Notes: generated by a model from the letters alone, not told the origin. A DNA stretch of 64,000 nucleotides from Paenibacillus sp. OK003 (GCF_900109515.1 NZ_FOBD01000012.1:156529-220528), one strand, 5' to 3'; counted from the first letter of the stretch, positions 42,109 to 52,500 are shown. Program-made: numbers and translations.

Positions 42109-43752
42109 TTATTTATTCGCATTAATGACTTCATTCACTTCCTGAGTGATCTGGTCTCCGCCAAGCTTTTTCCAATTTGCAACAAATTTATCGAACTCGT
42201 CAATAGACAGGTTGCCGTAGATGATTTTCAGAAACGTCTCAGCTCGCAGTTTATCCAGGGTTGCCTGTTTGGTGTTCATGGTTCTCGTCGGGGCGTAGAT
42301 AAATTCATTCATGACAATGAGGTCGTTATCCCGATAATATTTAATGACACCCTGCGAGCTTTCCGGTCCAAAAATACGTTCCATATGCCATTTATCCAGA
42401 TTGCCATTGCGGTAATCCATAATATCATCGTAGAACAGCTTCGCTTCGAGCTCTAATCCGGATGTATCTCCCGTTTTGAGCGCCTGCTCGACTTCATCTT
42501 GTGCTTTTACGTTTTTGTTGGCAGGCAGATTGGATACGGTCGCATTCTGAAAACCGAGTCCGGTTACCCCGTTCAAATACGCAGCACGCTCTTCCTTGGC
42601 TGACTCACCGAACATTTTCTCTGCTTGGAAATTCAGCAGCTTGATTAAGGCTTCCGGGTGCTCATAGCCTTTACGAACGGCGAATATACCGCCCAAGCTA
42701 AGGTGGTTCTGCGTTTTGGCAGGCTGATCATCAATAGATTGGACAGGATAAGGCAGCCAGTCCACATTCTTATCCTTTTTGATCATGCTGCTGACCTGAA
42801 ATGGTGCCCATTGTGGGAGGAAGAATATGCCTGATTTACCCCCGTTGACATCCTCCATCATTTTTGCAAAGTCCTTCACTCCAAACTCAGGATCAATAAC
42901 GCCCTTCTGGTACAGATTTTGCAGTTCTCGCAATCCTTCCTTCACTTCAGGCTGAACGGTACCATTCACGACCTGACCCGATGCGTCCTTGATCCAGGTT
43001 TCAAGATAACCATGATAACCGAGCAGGAAGCTGTTGATTGGCAAATCCTTGTTTAATGCAATACCGTAGGTATCATCTTTACCATTTCCGTCCGGATCTT
43101 CAAAGGTAAAGGCTTCCGCGATCTTAATGATATCCTGAATAGACTTTGGCGCTTCCAGTCCCACTTTCTTCAGCCAGTCCTGACGAATCCAGACCATATC
43201 TGAGGAATCAAGTGAGCCTGGGAAACTCACCATCGCGTAAATTTTCCCATCCTTGGTTACCGGTTTCAAGCCTGCTCCATCCTCAGCAGACATAAATTCC
43301 TTGACCAGATCGGATGCATACTTATCATAAACCTCTGTCAAATCTTCCAGCATCCCTGCTTCGTGCAGTTGTTCGAACTGCACAGCACTTACTTTCAATA
43401 CATCTGGCAAATCGCCACTCGCCAGGGTGACGTTCATTTTATCGTTGTAATTGGCATCTGGGACAATCCAGTCATAGGTGACATCGATCCCAAGCTCGTC
43501 CTTGTATCCTCTGGTCCATATGTTATTGGCGTGTGTATCGCCTTCGGCGAGCGTTTCTTTCCCTGTTTCATTCATAGTTGATGTTAATTTGATGGGTGGA
43601 TCATATTTCGTAAGCGGGCCTCCCGCATCCTGCTGTGTGCTCGGTTGCGCTTCATTCTCAGCACTACCCGTACCCGATGAACAGGCTGCAAGCGTGGTTG
43701 CCAGAACCATGGTTAACGTTAACAATGAGAATTTCTTTAATGACATGTTCAT
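42109..43752 (-). CDS. Sugar ABC importer binding lipoprotein (third importer, arabino-oligosaccharide type by context)
   Basis: A 547-residue binding lipoprotein with lipobox LAAC (Cys24) and an acidic/Ser linker. The fold is a large solute-binding type (YDPPIKLTSTMNETG, YKDELGIDVTYDWIV, PDVLKVSAVQFEQL). It starts at ATG 43750-43752, 6 nt after GGGGG. It is the last gene of the array and lies 118 nt from the response-regulator gene, with a cre-like site between them, so it probably has its own promoter. The substrate is inferred from the neighbouring GH51 and GH43 genes. Confidence 0.9.
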   Translation of the reverse strand: MNMSLKKFSLLTLTMVLATTLAACSSGTGSAENEAQPSTQQDAGGPLTKYDPPIKLTSTMNETGKETLAEGDTHANNIWTRGYKDELGIDVTYDWIVPDANYNDKMNVTLASGDLPDVLKVSAVQFEQLHEAGMLEDLTEVYDKYASDLVKEFMSAEDGAGLKPVTKDGKIYAMVSFPGSLDSSDMVWIRQDWLKKVGLEAPKSIQDIIKIAEAFTFEDPDGNGKDDTYGIALNKDLPINSFLLGYHGYLETWIKDASGQVVNGTVQPEVKEGLRELQNLYQKGVIDPEFGVKDFAKMMEDVNGGKSGIFFLPQWAPFQVSSMIKKDKNVDWLPYPVQSIDDQPAKTQNHLSLGGIFAVRKGYEHPEALIKLLNFQAEKMFGESAKEERAAYLNGVTGLGFQNATVSNLPANKNVKAQDEVEQALKTGDTSGLELEAKLFYDDIMDYRNGNLDKWHMERIFGPESSQGVIKYYRDNDLIVMNEFIYAPTRTMNTKQATLDKLRAETFLKIIYGNLSIDEFDKFVANWKKLGGDQITQEVNEVINANK

Positions 43753-43799
43753 GCGAATCCCCCTTTTTATTCCTCCGTGAGGTATAATTTCATTTTAGT

Positions 43800-43815
43800 A
43801 AGAAAGCGCTATCAC
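43800..43815. promoter_or_regulatory. Candidate cre site upstream of the third binding-protein gene
   Basis: AAGAAAGCGCTATCAC matches the CcpA consensus WTGNNARCGNWWWCAW at 14 of 16 positions. It lies 48 nt upstream of the start at 43752 and suggests glucose repression of the importer. Confidence 0.45.
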
Positions 43816-43870
43816 TTCGAGTGTACCCCGTTGACATCTGGTATCTTTGATTTACCATTTCAGACTTGAT

Positions 43871-45529
43871 CTAACTTTTTTGATCCCGATATTCCTGTGG
43901 TGTGCAGCCGGTGGCCTTTTTGAAGAAACGATAAAAATAATGCTGATCACTAAATCCGACCTTGGCGGATATTTCATGCATTTTGCAGGTGGAGCCGAGA
44001 AGTAATTCCTTGCTGCGCTCGATGCGCCGGTCATGGATATAGTCGGATATGCCTTTGCCTGTAATACGCTTGTACCAACGGGACAGATATGACGGATTAA
44101 GGGAAACCTCCTGTGCAATTCGGGTTAGCGATAGGTCATCCTCCAGATGGTGCTTGATATAATGATGAATCGTAATTAGAATCTGGGACTGATCATGGAT
44201 ACGTGTAACACTTCTTTTGGAGATAATCCATTCATATGCCGATTGATAGAAAACCACCAGATCAGACCAAGGCGTATGGATGTCAAAATAAAGCATACGA
44301 GATAACGCAATTTCCTCCATCGCTGATTCGTACAAGCCCAGTTCATGAAGAAGCTCGATCAGTCCATTACCTGCTCCTGAATAGATCTTCATTCGAAAGA
44401 AGGGGTCCTGAAGTCCTTCTTTTGAAGCCTCTGTCCATTTGTGAAACGACTCCATCCACTCCCTGTCTCCTGTTGTAACCCGCTGCCTGATCTGATCCAG
44501 ATGAAGAGCTGCAACACTCTGCTGATTCAAAATATTGGGGGTGTATGGCGAATCATGCTGCACTTTGACCCGAAGAAGCTTCTCCATCCCAAGTCCAGGG
44601 CCCTCATGGATCGACAGGCGCAGCTGTGCAATCGCCTGACTTAACTCCATCCACTCCACCGCCTGTTCGCTCACCATAATGGAGACGGACAGATTCAGGC
44701 AATCCGCACAGGATTGCTGCACAGACTCCAGCGTTCCATAGACGAAACGCAGTGTCTGTTCCCACTTCTCCTGCTGTCCTGTATGGAAGCTCGATGGCTC
44801 CACCTTTGGCTGAACAAAGCAGGCGATCACCTGATAATCCAGATCAATAGCCTTGACCTTGGCCTTATCCTGAAGCAGCTCCTCCGCAACGTTGGCAACC
44901 GCATAGCGAATTAAACTTCGGTCCGCCTGGGATTGATAGTTGTTCCACTCCTCAACCCGTATAATGACCGGAATTACAGGCTCGTTGGACATGAAAGGTA
45001 ACTGGACCGCATCCAACTCTTCCTGAAGCGAGGCGGTATCATGTCTTTCCGTTCGTTTTAGGAGATCCAGCAGTAACTGTCTCTGTAGCTGCGGCAGCGC
45101 TCTGGGCAGCTTGCTGCGGAACCAGGCATGCTGGTAACGGAAATCATTTTCCTCCGATATTTGTGTTAACGCCCGCTCTACCGCTGCGCGAATATGACTC
45201 ATGCCCTCTGTCTTTAACAGGTAATCCACAACACAAGGGTTACGTATTGCTTGGTGTGCATAATCAAATTCGTTATGACCTGTCAGCAATAGCACTTTGC
45301 ATCGTGGCCAGCGATCCATAATCTTCTCGATCAGTTCCATGCCATCCATGCCTGGCATACAGATGTCGCTGAGCACGATATCAATTTTGACAGAATTCAA
45401 CCACTCGATTGCTTCAAAGGCAGAGTATGCCTTAATGATCTCCATATCCTGAAAATCCGCTTTTTGAAAGAATGCATAAAGACCATCCAAAATAACCGGT
45501 TCATCATCGACAATTAACATGCGCTGCAT
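43871..45529 (-). CDS. YesN-type AraC-family response regulator (arabinan locus)
   Basis: A 552-residue response regulator. The receiver domain has Asp55 (IVLSDICMPGMDG), acidic pair at 8-9 and Lys near 105 (YLLKTE). The C-terminal AraC domain has two HTHs (DDLSLTRIAQEVSLNPSYLSRWYKR and MHEISAKVGFSDQHYFYRFFKK), closing with TPQEYRDQ. GGGAG lies 7 nt before ATG. The kinase gene ends 4 nt upstream, so they are coupled. By position it governs the importer and the arabinose glycosidases. Confidence 0.93.
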   Translation of the reverse strand: MQRMLIVDDEPVILDGLYAFFQKADFQDMEIIKAYSAFEAIEWLNSVKIDIVLSDICMPGMDGMELIEKIMDRWPRCKVLLLTGHNEFDYAHQAIRNPCVVDYLLKTEGMSHIRAAVERALTQISEENDFRYQHAWFRSKLPRALPQLQRQLLLDLLKRTERHDTASLQEELDAVQLPFMSNEPVIPVIIRVEEWNNYQSQADRSLIRYAVANVAEELLQDKAKVKAIDLDYQVIACFVQPKVEPSSFHTGQQEKWEQTLRFVYGTLESVQQSCADCLNLSVSIMVSEQAVEWMELSQAIAQLRLSIHEGPGLGMEKLLRVKVQHDSPYTPNILNQQSVAALHLDQIRQRVTTGDREWMESFHKWTEASKEGLQDPFFRMKIYSGAGNGLIELLHELGLYESAMEEIALSRMLYFDIHTPWSDLVVFYQSAYEWIISKRSVTRIHDQSQILITIHHYIKHHLEDDLSLTRIAQEVSLNPSYLSRWYKRITGKGISDYIHDRRIERSKELLLGSTCKMHEISAKVGFSDQHYFYRFFKKATGCTPQEYRDQKS

Positions 45530-45533
45530 ACGA

Positions 45534-47285
45534 TTACTCCCGTCTCCATGGAATATTTAAAATCATGCATAAACCTCCCAACTCACTACGCTGCGCACAA
45601 AGACCATAGCCCGTCCCGAACTTGATCCGTAAACGTTGATTCACATTCATTAGTCCCGTAATCTCTTCATCCCCATGTCTCGGGTTTGCAGATTCCTGAA
45701 AGGATGCTTGCAGGCTGCTCAGGATTTCATCTGTTAATTGATCGCCATCATCTTCTATCCGAATGGACAACTTGTCGTGTTCCACTTGATAGGATAATTT
45801 CAGAATTCCTCCCTGACTGCGTTTGGCTAGGGCATGTTCGAATACGTTCTCGACGATTGGCTGAATAATGACTCGGGGAATGGCGATGTCTCGATACTCC
45901 CTACTTAGTTCCTCCAGTTGCAGTTGGACTCTTGAGCCAAATCGGATTTTCTGAATAGAAGCATAGACCAAGGCATGGTCCACCTCTTCACCTAGCGAAA
46001 CCTCGGAATGAGAATCCCTGGACATATACCTGAAATATTGACCCAAATAGTCGGTGAATTCCTGAATTAATTCAACATTCTCGACCTCGGCCATTTGCTT
46101 GATGCTGAACAGACTGTTATATAGAAAGTGAGGCTGAATCTGGGACTGCAAATGTTTGAGTTCTGCCTCGCTGGTTCGAATCCGGGCAACATAATTTTCA
46201 TCAATCAAAATATGTAAGCGCTCTATCATGTGGTTGAAGCGAGAGTATAAATAACCGAATTCATCGCGTCTGGATTGCGGAATATGAATATTTGTCTGGC
46301 CCTGCTCCGCCATTCTGAACCCGCGAATGAGCACAGATAACGGCTTGTGAATTGACCTGTAGATCGAAAAGGAGAAGATCATAATGATAACAATTGAAAT
46401 AAGCGTCAACGTCCACAGCCATAGGTTGTATTGTTCCAGCGGAGCTTGGAGCACATCATTAGGGATACTGGCTGTCAGCGTGAACGAGTGATCGGGATCA
46501 TAAAGCGAATAATACAGATATGGATCGGATTGAAATCTCGTCACTTGCATGGATACAGGTGATACAGGTGATACCCGTTGCAATAATGCCGCCGACGTAG
46601 GTTCGTCTGAAGAGGAAATGGCGACATTGTGCTTCTCTCCGAAGCTCAGCGTAATATCACTGCCTCCTGTTTCCGCGAGCTGCTGTAATCTGTGCTTCAG
46701 TTCTTCTGCAGACAAGCGTATGCCTAATATAAAATTGGGTGGTTCTTCATGATTCATGTTATACGGATTGCTTTTGAGAAAATAAAGATTGTTATCCGAA
46801 TAAGACAACTCACCATTCAGATTCCCCATAGTTTCCAGCAGATCCTTCCATTCTGTATCCTCTACATTGCGAATTCCGTCCACCGCGCTTACTCGTTTAT
46901 GCAGAGCCGGAACGTAATACACAACATCGCTGATATAGGGACTCGTCACCATGATCTGCCCCAGCTTGTTGTGGATATTATTGAGACTGGAAGTCACCTC
47001 ATATCTACTCATAATCGCAGCTCGTGTACTTAGGGTGGACATCGTTTCATCGAACGAAAATTCGGTAACAAGCCCACTCATTCTCTCCAGTTCGAATTGC
47101 AGATGATTGTGGTAAAAATAAAGCTTTGATTCATGCGCCTTCTCCACTTCCGTCTGCATTTGCTTGGAGCTGGTATGCGTGATCATAATGCTGATCCCAT
47201 ATAGGGGCAGGATGACGAGCACAAAAGCAATCATCAGTTTGACGACGATGGATGCATTTTTCCAGGTGCCCACCGCGAATCTCAT
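45534..47285 (-). CDS. YesM-type sensor histidine kinase (arabinan locus)
   Basis: A 583-residue membrane kinase. Helix 1 (about 15-37), an extracellular sensor (38-290), helix 2 (about 290-312), HAMP (312-365), a kinase domain with His386 (IQPHFLYNSLFSIK) and an ATPase domain (IIQPIVENVFEHA; IEDDGDQL). GGAGTGAAG precedes ATG. A terminator hairpin stands between the preceding permease and this gene, so the pair is either on a separate weak transcript or receives read-through. It probably senses arabino-oligosaccharides outside the cell. Confidence 0.93.
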   Translation of the reverse strand: MRFAVGTWKNASIVVKLMIAFVLVILPLYGISIMITHTSSKQMQTEVEKAHESKLYFYHNHLQFELERMSGLVTEFSFDETMSTLSTRAAIMSRYEVTSSLNNIHNKLGQIMVTSPYISDVVYYVPALHKRVSAVDGIRNVEDTEWKDLLETMGNLNGELSYSDNNLYFLKSNPYNMNHEEPPNFILGIRLSAEELKHRLQQLAETGGSDITLSFGEKHNVAISSSDEPTSAALLQRVSPVSPVSMQVTRFQSDPYLYYSLYDPDHSFTLTASIPNDVLQAPLEQYNLWLWTLTLISIVIIMIFSFSIYRSIHKPLSVLIRGFRMAEQGQTNIHIPQSRRDEFGYLYSRFNHMIERLHILIDENYVARIRTSEAELKHLQSQIQPHFLYNSLFSIKQMAEVENVELIQEFTDYLGQYFRYMSRDSHSEVSLGEEVDHALVYASIQKIRFGSRVQLQLEELSREYRDIAIPRVIIQPIVENVFEHALAKRSQGGILKLSYQVEHDKLSIRIEDDGDQLTDEILSSLQASFQESANPRHGDEEITGLMNVNQRLRIKFGTGYGLCAQRSELGGLCMILNIPWRRE

Positions 47286-47311
47286 TTCACTTCACTCCTC
47301 TCCTCAACGGC

Positions 47312-47337
47312 AAAAAGGAGCCGGAAATCGGCTCCTC
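47312..47337 (-). terminator. Terminator between permease operon and YesM/YesN genes
   Basis: GGAGCC/GGCTCC stem with 7-nt loop; the minus strand then reads TTTTTG. It is followed by only about 27 nt to the kinase start, with no promoter visible, so partial read-through is likely. Confidence 0.7.
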
Positions 47338-47360
47338 CCATTGGTTTTCCTCCATCGATC

Positions 47361-48251
47361 TTATCCCTTTACACTACCGACAACAAGTCCATGAACGAAA
47401 TACCTTTGCAGGAACGGATACACGAGCAGAATGGGTATAACAGACAAAAAGATTTGAGATGCCTGGGTCGTTCTATCCGACACCTGACTTAATAGTGTTG
47501 CATCTTCAAGGGTCATCATCTCACTTTGAATCATCGTCACTTGCTGAAGCATCGATTGCAAATACGTGGCTAGCGGATAACCTTCCGGACTTTTCATATA
47601 AATCATGCCATCAAACCAGGCGTTCCAGTGTCCCACCATGGCAAACAATGTAATGGTTGCGATACTGGGCAATGAAATGGGAAGGTAAATGCTCCATAGC
47701 GTGCGGAAATGGCCTGCGCCATCCATCCAAGCCGCCTCTTCCAGCTCCTTCGGCAAACCCCGGAAGAAATTCAGCATAAGCAATACATTAAAGATCGGAA
47801 CCGCTCCCGGTAATATCAGAGCCCAGATCGAATCCAAAAGGCCTGCTTCCTTGACGATCAGATAACCCGGGATTAATCCTCCACTGAATAGCATGGTAAA
47901 GACAAAAACCCACGCATAGAACGTTCTGGAACGAAACTTTGCTGCCTCTTTGGAGAGCGGATAGGCTACAAGAATCGTGAAAATCAGGTTGGTCGCAACT
48001 CCGAGTACCACACGGAGAAGACTTGTACCGAATGAATTTAGAAACTGCTGATTTTCGAGAATGTATTTATACGAGGAGAAGGTGAAGTCCACCGGCCAGA
48101 ATGTGACACTCCCCGCCTTGACTGCATCACTTGAACTAAACGAAATTGCCAGAATATTCACAATAGGAAACAGACATAGCAAGGCAAGAAGGGTCAGGAT
48201 GACATAATTGATTCCCAGAAACCAACGGTAGGCTCTTGAAGCGTGATGCAT
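47361..48251 (-). CDS. Sugar ABC importer permease (LplC-like, third importer)
   Basis: A 296-residue CUT1 permease with six helices. The EAA loop is LEEAAWMDGAGHFRTLWSI, and the end VHGLVVGSVKG is a variant of the usual GAVKE. AAGGAGG is 7 nt before ATG. It lies 15 nt after its partner permease. Confidence 0.92.
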   Translation of the reverse strand: MHHASRAYRWFLGINYVILTLLALLCLFPIVNILAISFSSSDAVKAGSVTFWPVDFTFSSYKYILENQQFLNSFGTSLLRVVLGVATNLIFTILVAYPLSKEAAKFRSRTFYAWVFVFTMLFSGGLIPGYLIVKEAGLLDSIWALILPGAVPIFNVLLMLNFFRGLPKELEEAAWMDGAGHFRTLWSIYLPISLPSIATITLFAMVGHWNAWFDGMIYMKSPEGYPLATYLQSMLQQVTMIQSEMMTLEDATLLSQVSDRTTQASQIFLSVIPILLVYPFLQRYFVHGLVVGSVKG

Positions 48252-48266
48252 GTTCTTGCCTCCTTT

Positions 48267-49172
48267 CTAGAAAATCCGATAATTGGCTAATCGATAGGCG
48301 AGGAAGTAACCAAGCCCGATAAAGATAAACGAAACGACTGACTTAATGAGACCCAATGCGGTTGATACCGAATACTGCGCATCTTGCAGACCGATCCGAT
48401 AGATCATCGTATCCAGAATGTCTCCGGATTCATAGACCAGCGGATTGTAGAGGTTGAACACTTGGTCAAAACCACCGTTAAGCACGTTACCCAGACTCAG
48501 TGTAACCATTAGAATCACGATGGGACGAATGCCAGGCAGCGTAATATGCCAGGTCTGCTTCCATCTTCCTGCTCCATCCATGACAGATGCTTCGTACAGG
48601 GATTTATCAATGTTTGTCAGTGCGGCCAAATATATAATCGTGCCAAATCCGAATTCTTTCCATTGGTCCGTAATGACGAGTATGTAAGGAAACCATTCGT
48701 TACTGGCCAGGAATTGAACCGGCTCTACACCTACTGCTTTAAGCAGCATATTTACGATCCCGGTACTGGGAGATAATACATCCACAATGATTCCGGCCAA
48801 AATGACCCAAGAAAAGAAATGCGGCATATAGATGACCGTCTGAATCGTTCGTTTAAAACCTGTTTTGCGCACCTCGTTCAGCAGCAGGGCCACAAGTACC
48901 GGAATGACCAAACCGGACACCATTTTCATCGCGGAAATAAATACCGTATTCCATACGACCTGACCGAACCCCGGCAGATCGAACAGATACCTGAAATTGT
49001 CCAGGCCGACCCAGTTCATATTTTTGAATCCGGCAATGGGAGAGAAATTCTGAAAGGCAATGGAGAGTCCCGCCATCGGAATGTAACCGAATACAATAAT
49101 GATGATCAGTCCAGGCAATATCATGAGATGAAGCGGAACGTTTCGTATAAATTGTTTGTAGTTGGAACGCAT
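48267..49172 (-). CDS. Sugar ABC importer permease (LplB-like, third importer)
   Basis: A 301-residue permease with six helices, YIPMAGLSIAFQNFSP at the first loop and EAA loop YEASVMDGAGRWKQTWHI. GAAGGAGGAG precedes ATG. It is the first gene of the permease-permease-(hairpin)-kinase-regulator series and lies downstream of the GH51 gene, separated by a strong terminator and a repeat element. Confidence 0.92.
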   Translation of the reverse strand: MRSNYKQFIRNVPLHLMILPGLIIIIVFGYIPMAGLSIAFQNFSPIAGFKNMNWVGLDNFRYLFDLPGFGQVVWNTVFISAMKMVSGLVIPVLVALLLNEVRKTGFKRTIQTVIYMPHFFSWVILAGIIVDVLSPSTGIVNMLLKAVGVEPVQFLASNEWFPYILVITDQWKEFGFGTIIYLAALTNIDKSLYEASVMDGAGRWKQTWHITLPGIRPIVILMVTLSLGNVLNGGFDQVFNLYNPLVYESGDILDTMIYRIGLQDAQYSVSTALGLIKSVVSFIFIGLGYFLAYRLANYRIF

Positions 49173-49195
49173 GAGCTGTCTCCTCCTTCAAATTC

Positions 49196-49201
49196 ATTAT
49201 A
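49196..49201 (-). promoter_or_regulatory. Candidate -10 of the third importer operon
   Basis: A perfect TATAAT on the minus strand, 24-29 nt upstream of the permease start. The best -35 at 17 nt (TATTGC) is poor, as expected for a promoter needing the YesN-type activator. Confidence 0.35.
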
Positions 49202-49273
49202 GAATCCGTCAGGAATCGGCAATAGTGTAGGCTATTTACTTTAGGTATCTTTTGTTGACCCTCTTCGTTGAAC

Positions 49274-49306
49274 GCCAAAAAACCGCGAGTGTCGCGGTTT
49301 TTTGGC
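49274..49306 (-). terminator. Strong terminator downstream of GH51
   Basis: GCCAAAAAACCGCGA and TCGCGGTTTTTTGGC pair exactly around GTG. It is symmetrical, so can act in both directions; it lies about 230 nt after the GH51 stop and before the importer promoter. Confidence 0.85.
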
Positions 49307-49334
49307 TGCATCAGGTTACTATTGAAATATTAAC

Positions 49335-49355
49335 TATATAATTTGTACTAGACAT
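49335..49355. repeat. 21-bp direct repeat, left copy
   Basis: TATATAATTTGTACTAGACA plus one base; matches 49523-49543 at 18 of 21 positions. Confidence 0.6.
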
Positions 49356-49372
49356 TTACACGATAACGGAGA

Positions 49373-49486
49373 GGTCAGAAGGAATCTGGAGAAGCGAAGC
49401 GTTCGCCTTTATCACCGGATTTCCCCTTTTAAATAAGGGATTCAAAAAAATCTGGGGATAACAGCGATCGGAAGATGGTTCTGACC
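49373..49486. repeat. Structured palindromic intergenic element (MITE- or REP-like, or small RNA)
   Basis: A 114-bp element bounded by GGTCAGAA (49373-49380) and TTCTGACC (49479-49486). Inside are three further pairings: GCGAA-GCG-TTCGC (49393-49405), ATCACCGGATTTCCCC with GGGATTCA..CTGGGGAT, and CCCTTTTAAATAAGGG. No coding frame fits. From memory, similar sequences occur between genes in Paenibacillus genomes, but I cannot check this. Confidence 0.5.
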
Positions 49487-49522
49487 ACGTAGTGACTTTG
49501 TGTGAAAAATACTGGTTCAACT

Positions 49523-49543
49523 TATATAATTAGTTCTGGACAT
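49523..49543. repeat. 21-bp direct repeat, right copy, covering the GH51 stop codon
   Basis: TATATAATTAGTTCTGGACA plus one base, running from beyond the stop codon into the last codons of the GH51 gene. Together with 49335-49355 it flanks the structured element. Confidence 0.6.
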
Positions 49544-52500
49544 CCATAACCAATACATTGACCGAATGCGCAGGAAGCTGCACGACAACCGAATCCTCCT
49601 GCAGATGAATCACTTGTTCTTGTGGAACAATTTTCTCATCATTTTTCTGGTTCACATTAGGAACATGTAGCAATTCTTCATCTCCGCCAAGTGTTATCCA
49701 TTTCGCAACAGAGGTAACGTTTAGATTTTGAAGGTGAATTTGGGTTGCTTTGTCCACCCCATCTGCGTTCACCAGCTTCACATACACATGCTGCGCATCT
49801 CTCGTAACAGAATGGAATACATCCCGGTTGTACGCTTCCAGCTTGTAATCCAGAATTCTGCTGGTCGTGTGACCATCGGTATAAGAGCAGATCAGATTCT
49901 TCCCTGTATCGCCACCATAATTGACAGTAATCGTATAATTCGTATCGTTCGCCAGCGGTTGATAGTTGGCTGCCCGGAGATTCCCCGCCGCTGAACTGGA
50001 AGAATAATCACCCAGAGTGTAGCCTTCTACCCCTTGTTTATATACTTTGACTCCCGTTGCATTGCCGCCATATCCGATTGCGTATTCGATGACATCCTTT
50101 TTCTCAGGTGAACTATCCGTCAATCCAACACCGATGGTGAAGCCATCCTCACCCGCTATACGCTGAGCCTCGACTTCCACTTTATAATTCGACCATTCAT
50201 CGTTCAGAAGGAATAATCCATTCAGTCCGCTTGACTGGGCTTTCAAAATCAGTCCTTTTTCCTTCTCCAGCGTGTATCCTGCCGATCCCGGAATCGAATT
50301 CCATGCCTCATTCAGAGCTGTCCGCTCCTTGAAATCTTCTGTAAACAGCACGCTGCCATCCTGGTTCGATGTGACCGTAATCCGTTTCACCACAATATCG
50401 GCATTGCCTGTCGCAATCTCGATGCCGCCTCGTGGAATGAGTTCCATCGGTTGACCCTTGCTGTACGTTGTAAATGAAGTGCCCAGCACCTGCTCACCCA
50501 CATACTTGGCAAAAAGCTGCTGCACATAGTAATTCGGTGTGTACCACACCGTTTCATCATCAAACCAGATGCAGTCCGGCGTCCAGCGGTAAGTGCCATC
50601 CGTCAGTACTTTGTTGAACAGCGGCGCATAGGCAGCCAGGCGAACAACATCCGCATTATTTTCAAAGCCGGTCATGACCGCAGCTTCTGCGATCGCACCT
50701 GCCAGTGTATTTTTGTCCGTGGATGCATATTCTCCCACAAATACCTTGGATGTCTCTGTCCAATCCATACTGCCGTCTTCATGATAAGCCCGCTCATAAT
50801 AGTTGTACCGATCCACGTTGTTCAGCAAATAGTCATTGGAGCGATAGTAGTGCTCATCGGCAATGGTATCCATATAGTTGTCCTGGTTCTCATACCAAGT
50901 GACCGTCTCCTCGATGACCTCTTTGCCATCTGCAAAAGCAACCTGAGCTGATCCGGTCAGATTGCCGCTCAGGAATTTCCAGCCCTGTTGGTACGCATCA
51001 TCGTCCGCCTGGGCGCCGACTGTCGAAATGATATGAAGCTCATGATCAGGATAATTACGTTTCATATACTCATCAATTGACGTCTTGAATACTTCAAAGT
51101 TGGCAAAAAATTCGGTTCCCCAGTTCTCATTACCTACGCCAAGATAACGTAGATCGAATGGTTCAGGATGTCCCATGCTGCTTCGAATGGCAGCCCATTC
51201 GTTATGTTCAATATCCGTGCTGAGCGCGAAATCGATCAGGTCTGTAAAGTTTCGGATATAGTAATCCCTCAAAGCGCCACCCGCCGGGTGAGCGTAATCC
51301 GAACGAGCCTGACACAGAACGCCACAGGCCATGACCGGCACCGGAGCAGCATTCAAATCTTCTGCCAGTTGGAAATACTCCATATAGCCGAGACCCATCG
51401 TCATCATGTAACCCCAGACGTTATAGTTCTCTTTGCGAAGCTCCACCGCTCCCACCGAATCCTTCCAGTCATACACATTGTCCCAAATAAACGAGCCTTC
51501 GGAAATGCATCCCCCCGGAAAACGCAGAAACTTCGGATGCAGATCAACAAGGGCTTGAACCAGATCTTTCCTAAGACGATAGTTTGGATTCCCGGTGTAG
51601 TTGGCATGTGCTGAAGCGGATACTCCCTGCTCTTTCGGATCGGCTCCCCATACATCCTGCGGAGTCAACGACACCATGTCGATGGAAATGTCTCCTTCAA
51701 AGGTAAGTGCCAATTGCCCCAGCGCGGTCTCCGTTCCGGTCAGGATCACGTTTGAATGGGTGATATGGGGAGAGCTGGAGTGAGTCAATACATGGCTACC
51801 ACTTGCATGACCGCTGATCTCGCCATTGGCCACAAGGACACGGGTATCGGAATAGGCGATCCCGTACTTCTTCCATGTGTTACCGCCTTCAACTTGCAGG
51901 GTAACAGAATCGCTGATGGCATCACCGTTCCCGTCCTGCAATTGAACCGTAATCGTTCCTGCGGATACTGCCTTGGCCCAGACGGTAAAATCATATGCCT
52001 CTCCTTTCTTGATGGACATGGCACAATGCTCATTGGAATCCGAGAATCCGCGATTTCGAATGGTCGCACCCGTCTGAACCGTTACATAATAAGCGTTCAC
52101 TTCCGGGTCTTCTACGTTAAGATGAGTGTTTATTCCATCGGTATGCTGTACGATCATTTTCTCGGTATCCCCTGACCAGGCAAACAAAGGATCACGGTTC
52201 CGGCCTGTCGAACAACCACATTCGCCAGAGTCATGCGAGTACGTATCGAATGCAAAGGATTCGAACGAACGGTTCTGAACTAACTCCGCATAGATTCCCC
52301 CATCTGCTGCATTGTTGATATCTTCGTAGAACAGGCCGTACATCACTTCACTAATATCCGCCACATGCTGGTCCCCATGGATTGTAACGGTATAAGGCGG
52401 AAGATGTTCTGGCACAACGGACACATCAAAACTTTTGTTCAGCGTATTTCCACCTTTGGTTAAAAGTGCGTTCAAACGAATCTCCTGTGCTGAGCTCAGG

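Larger units (their letters stand above)
49173..49529. other. Intergenic region between GH51 and third importer operon
   Basis: 357 bases without a gene. From right to left: the GH51 stop, a duplicated 21-mer, the structured element 49373-49486, a second copy of the 21-mer, a terminator (49274-49306) and the promoter region of the permease operon. Confidence 0.6.
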
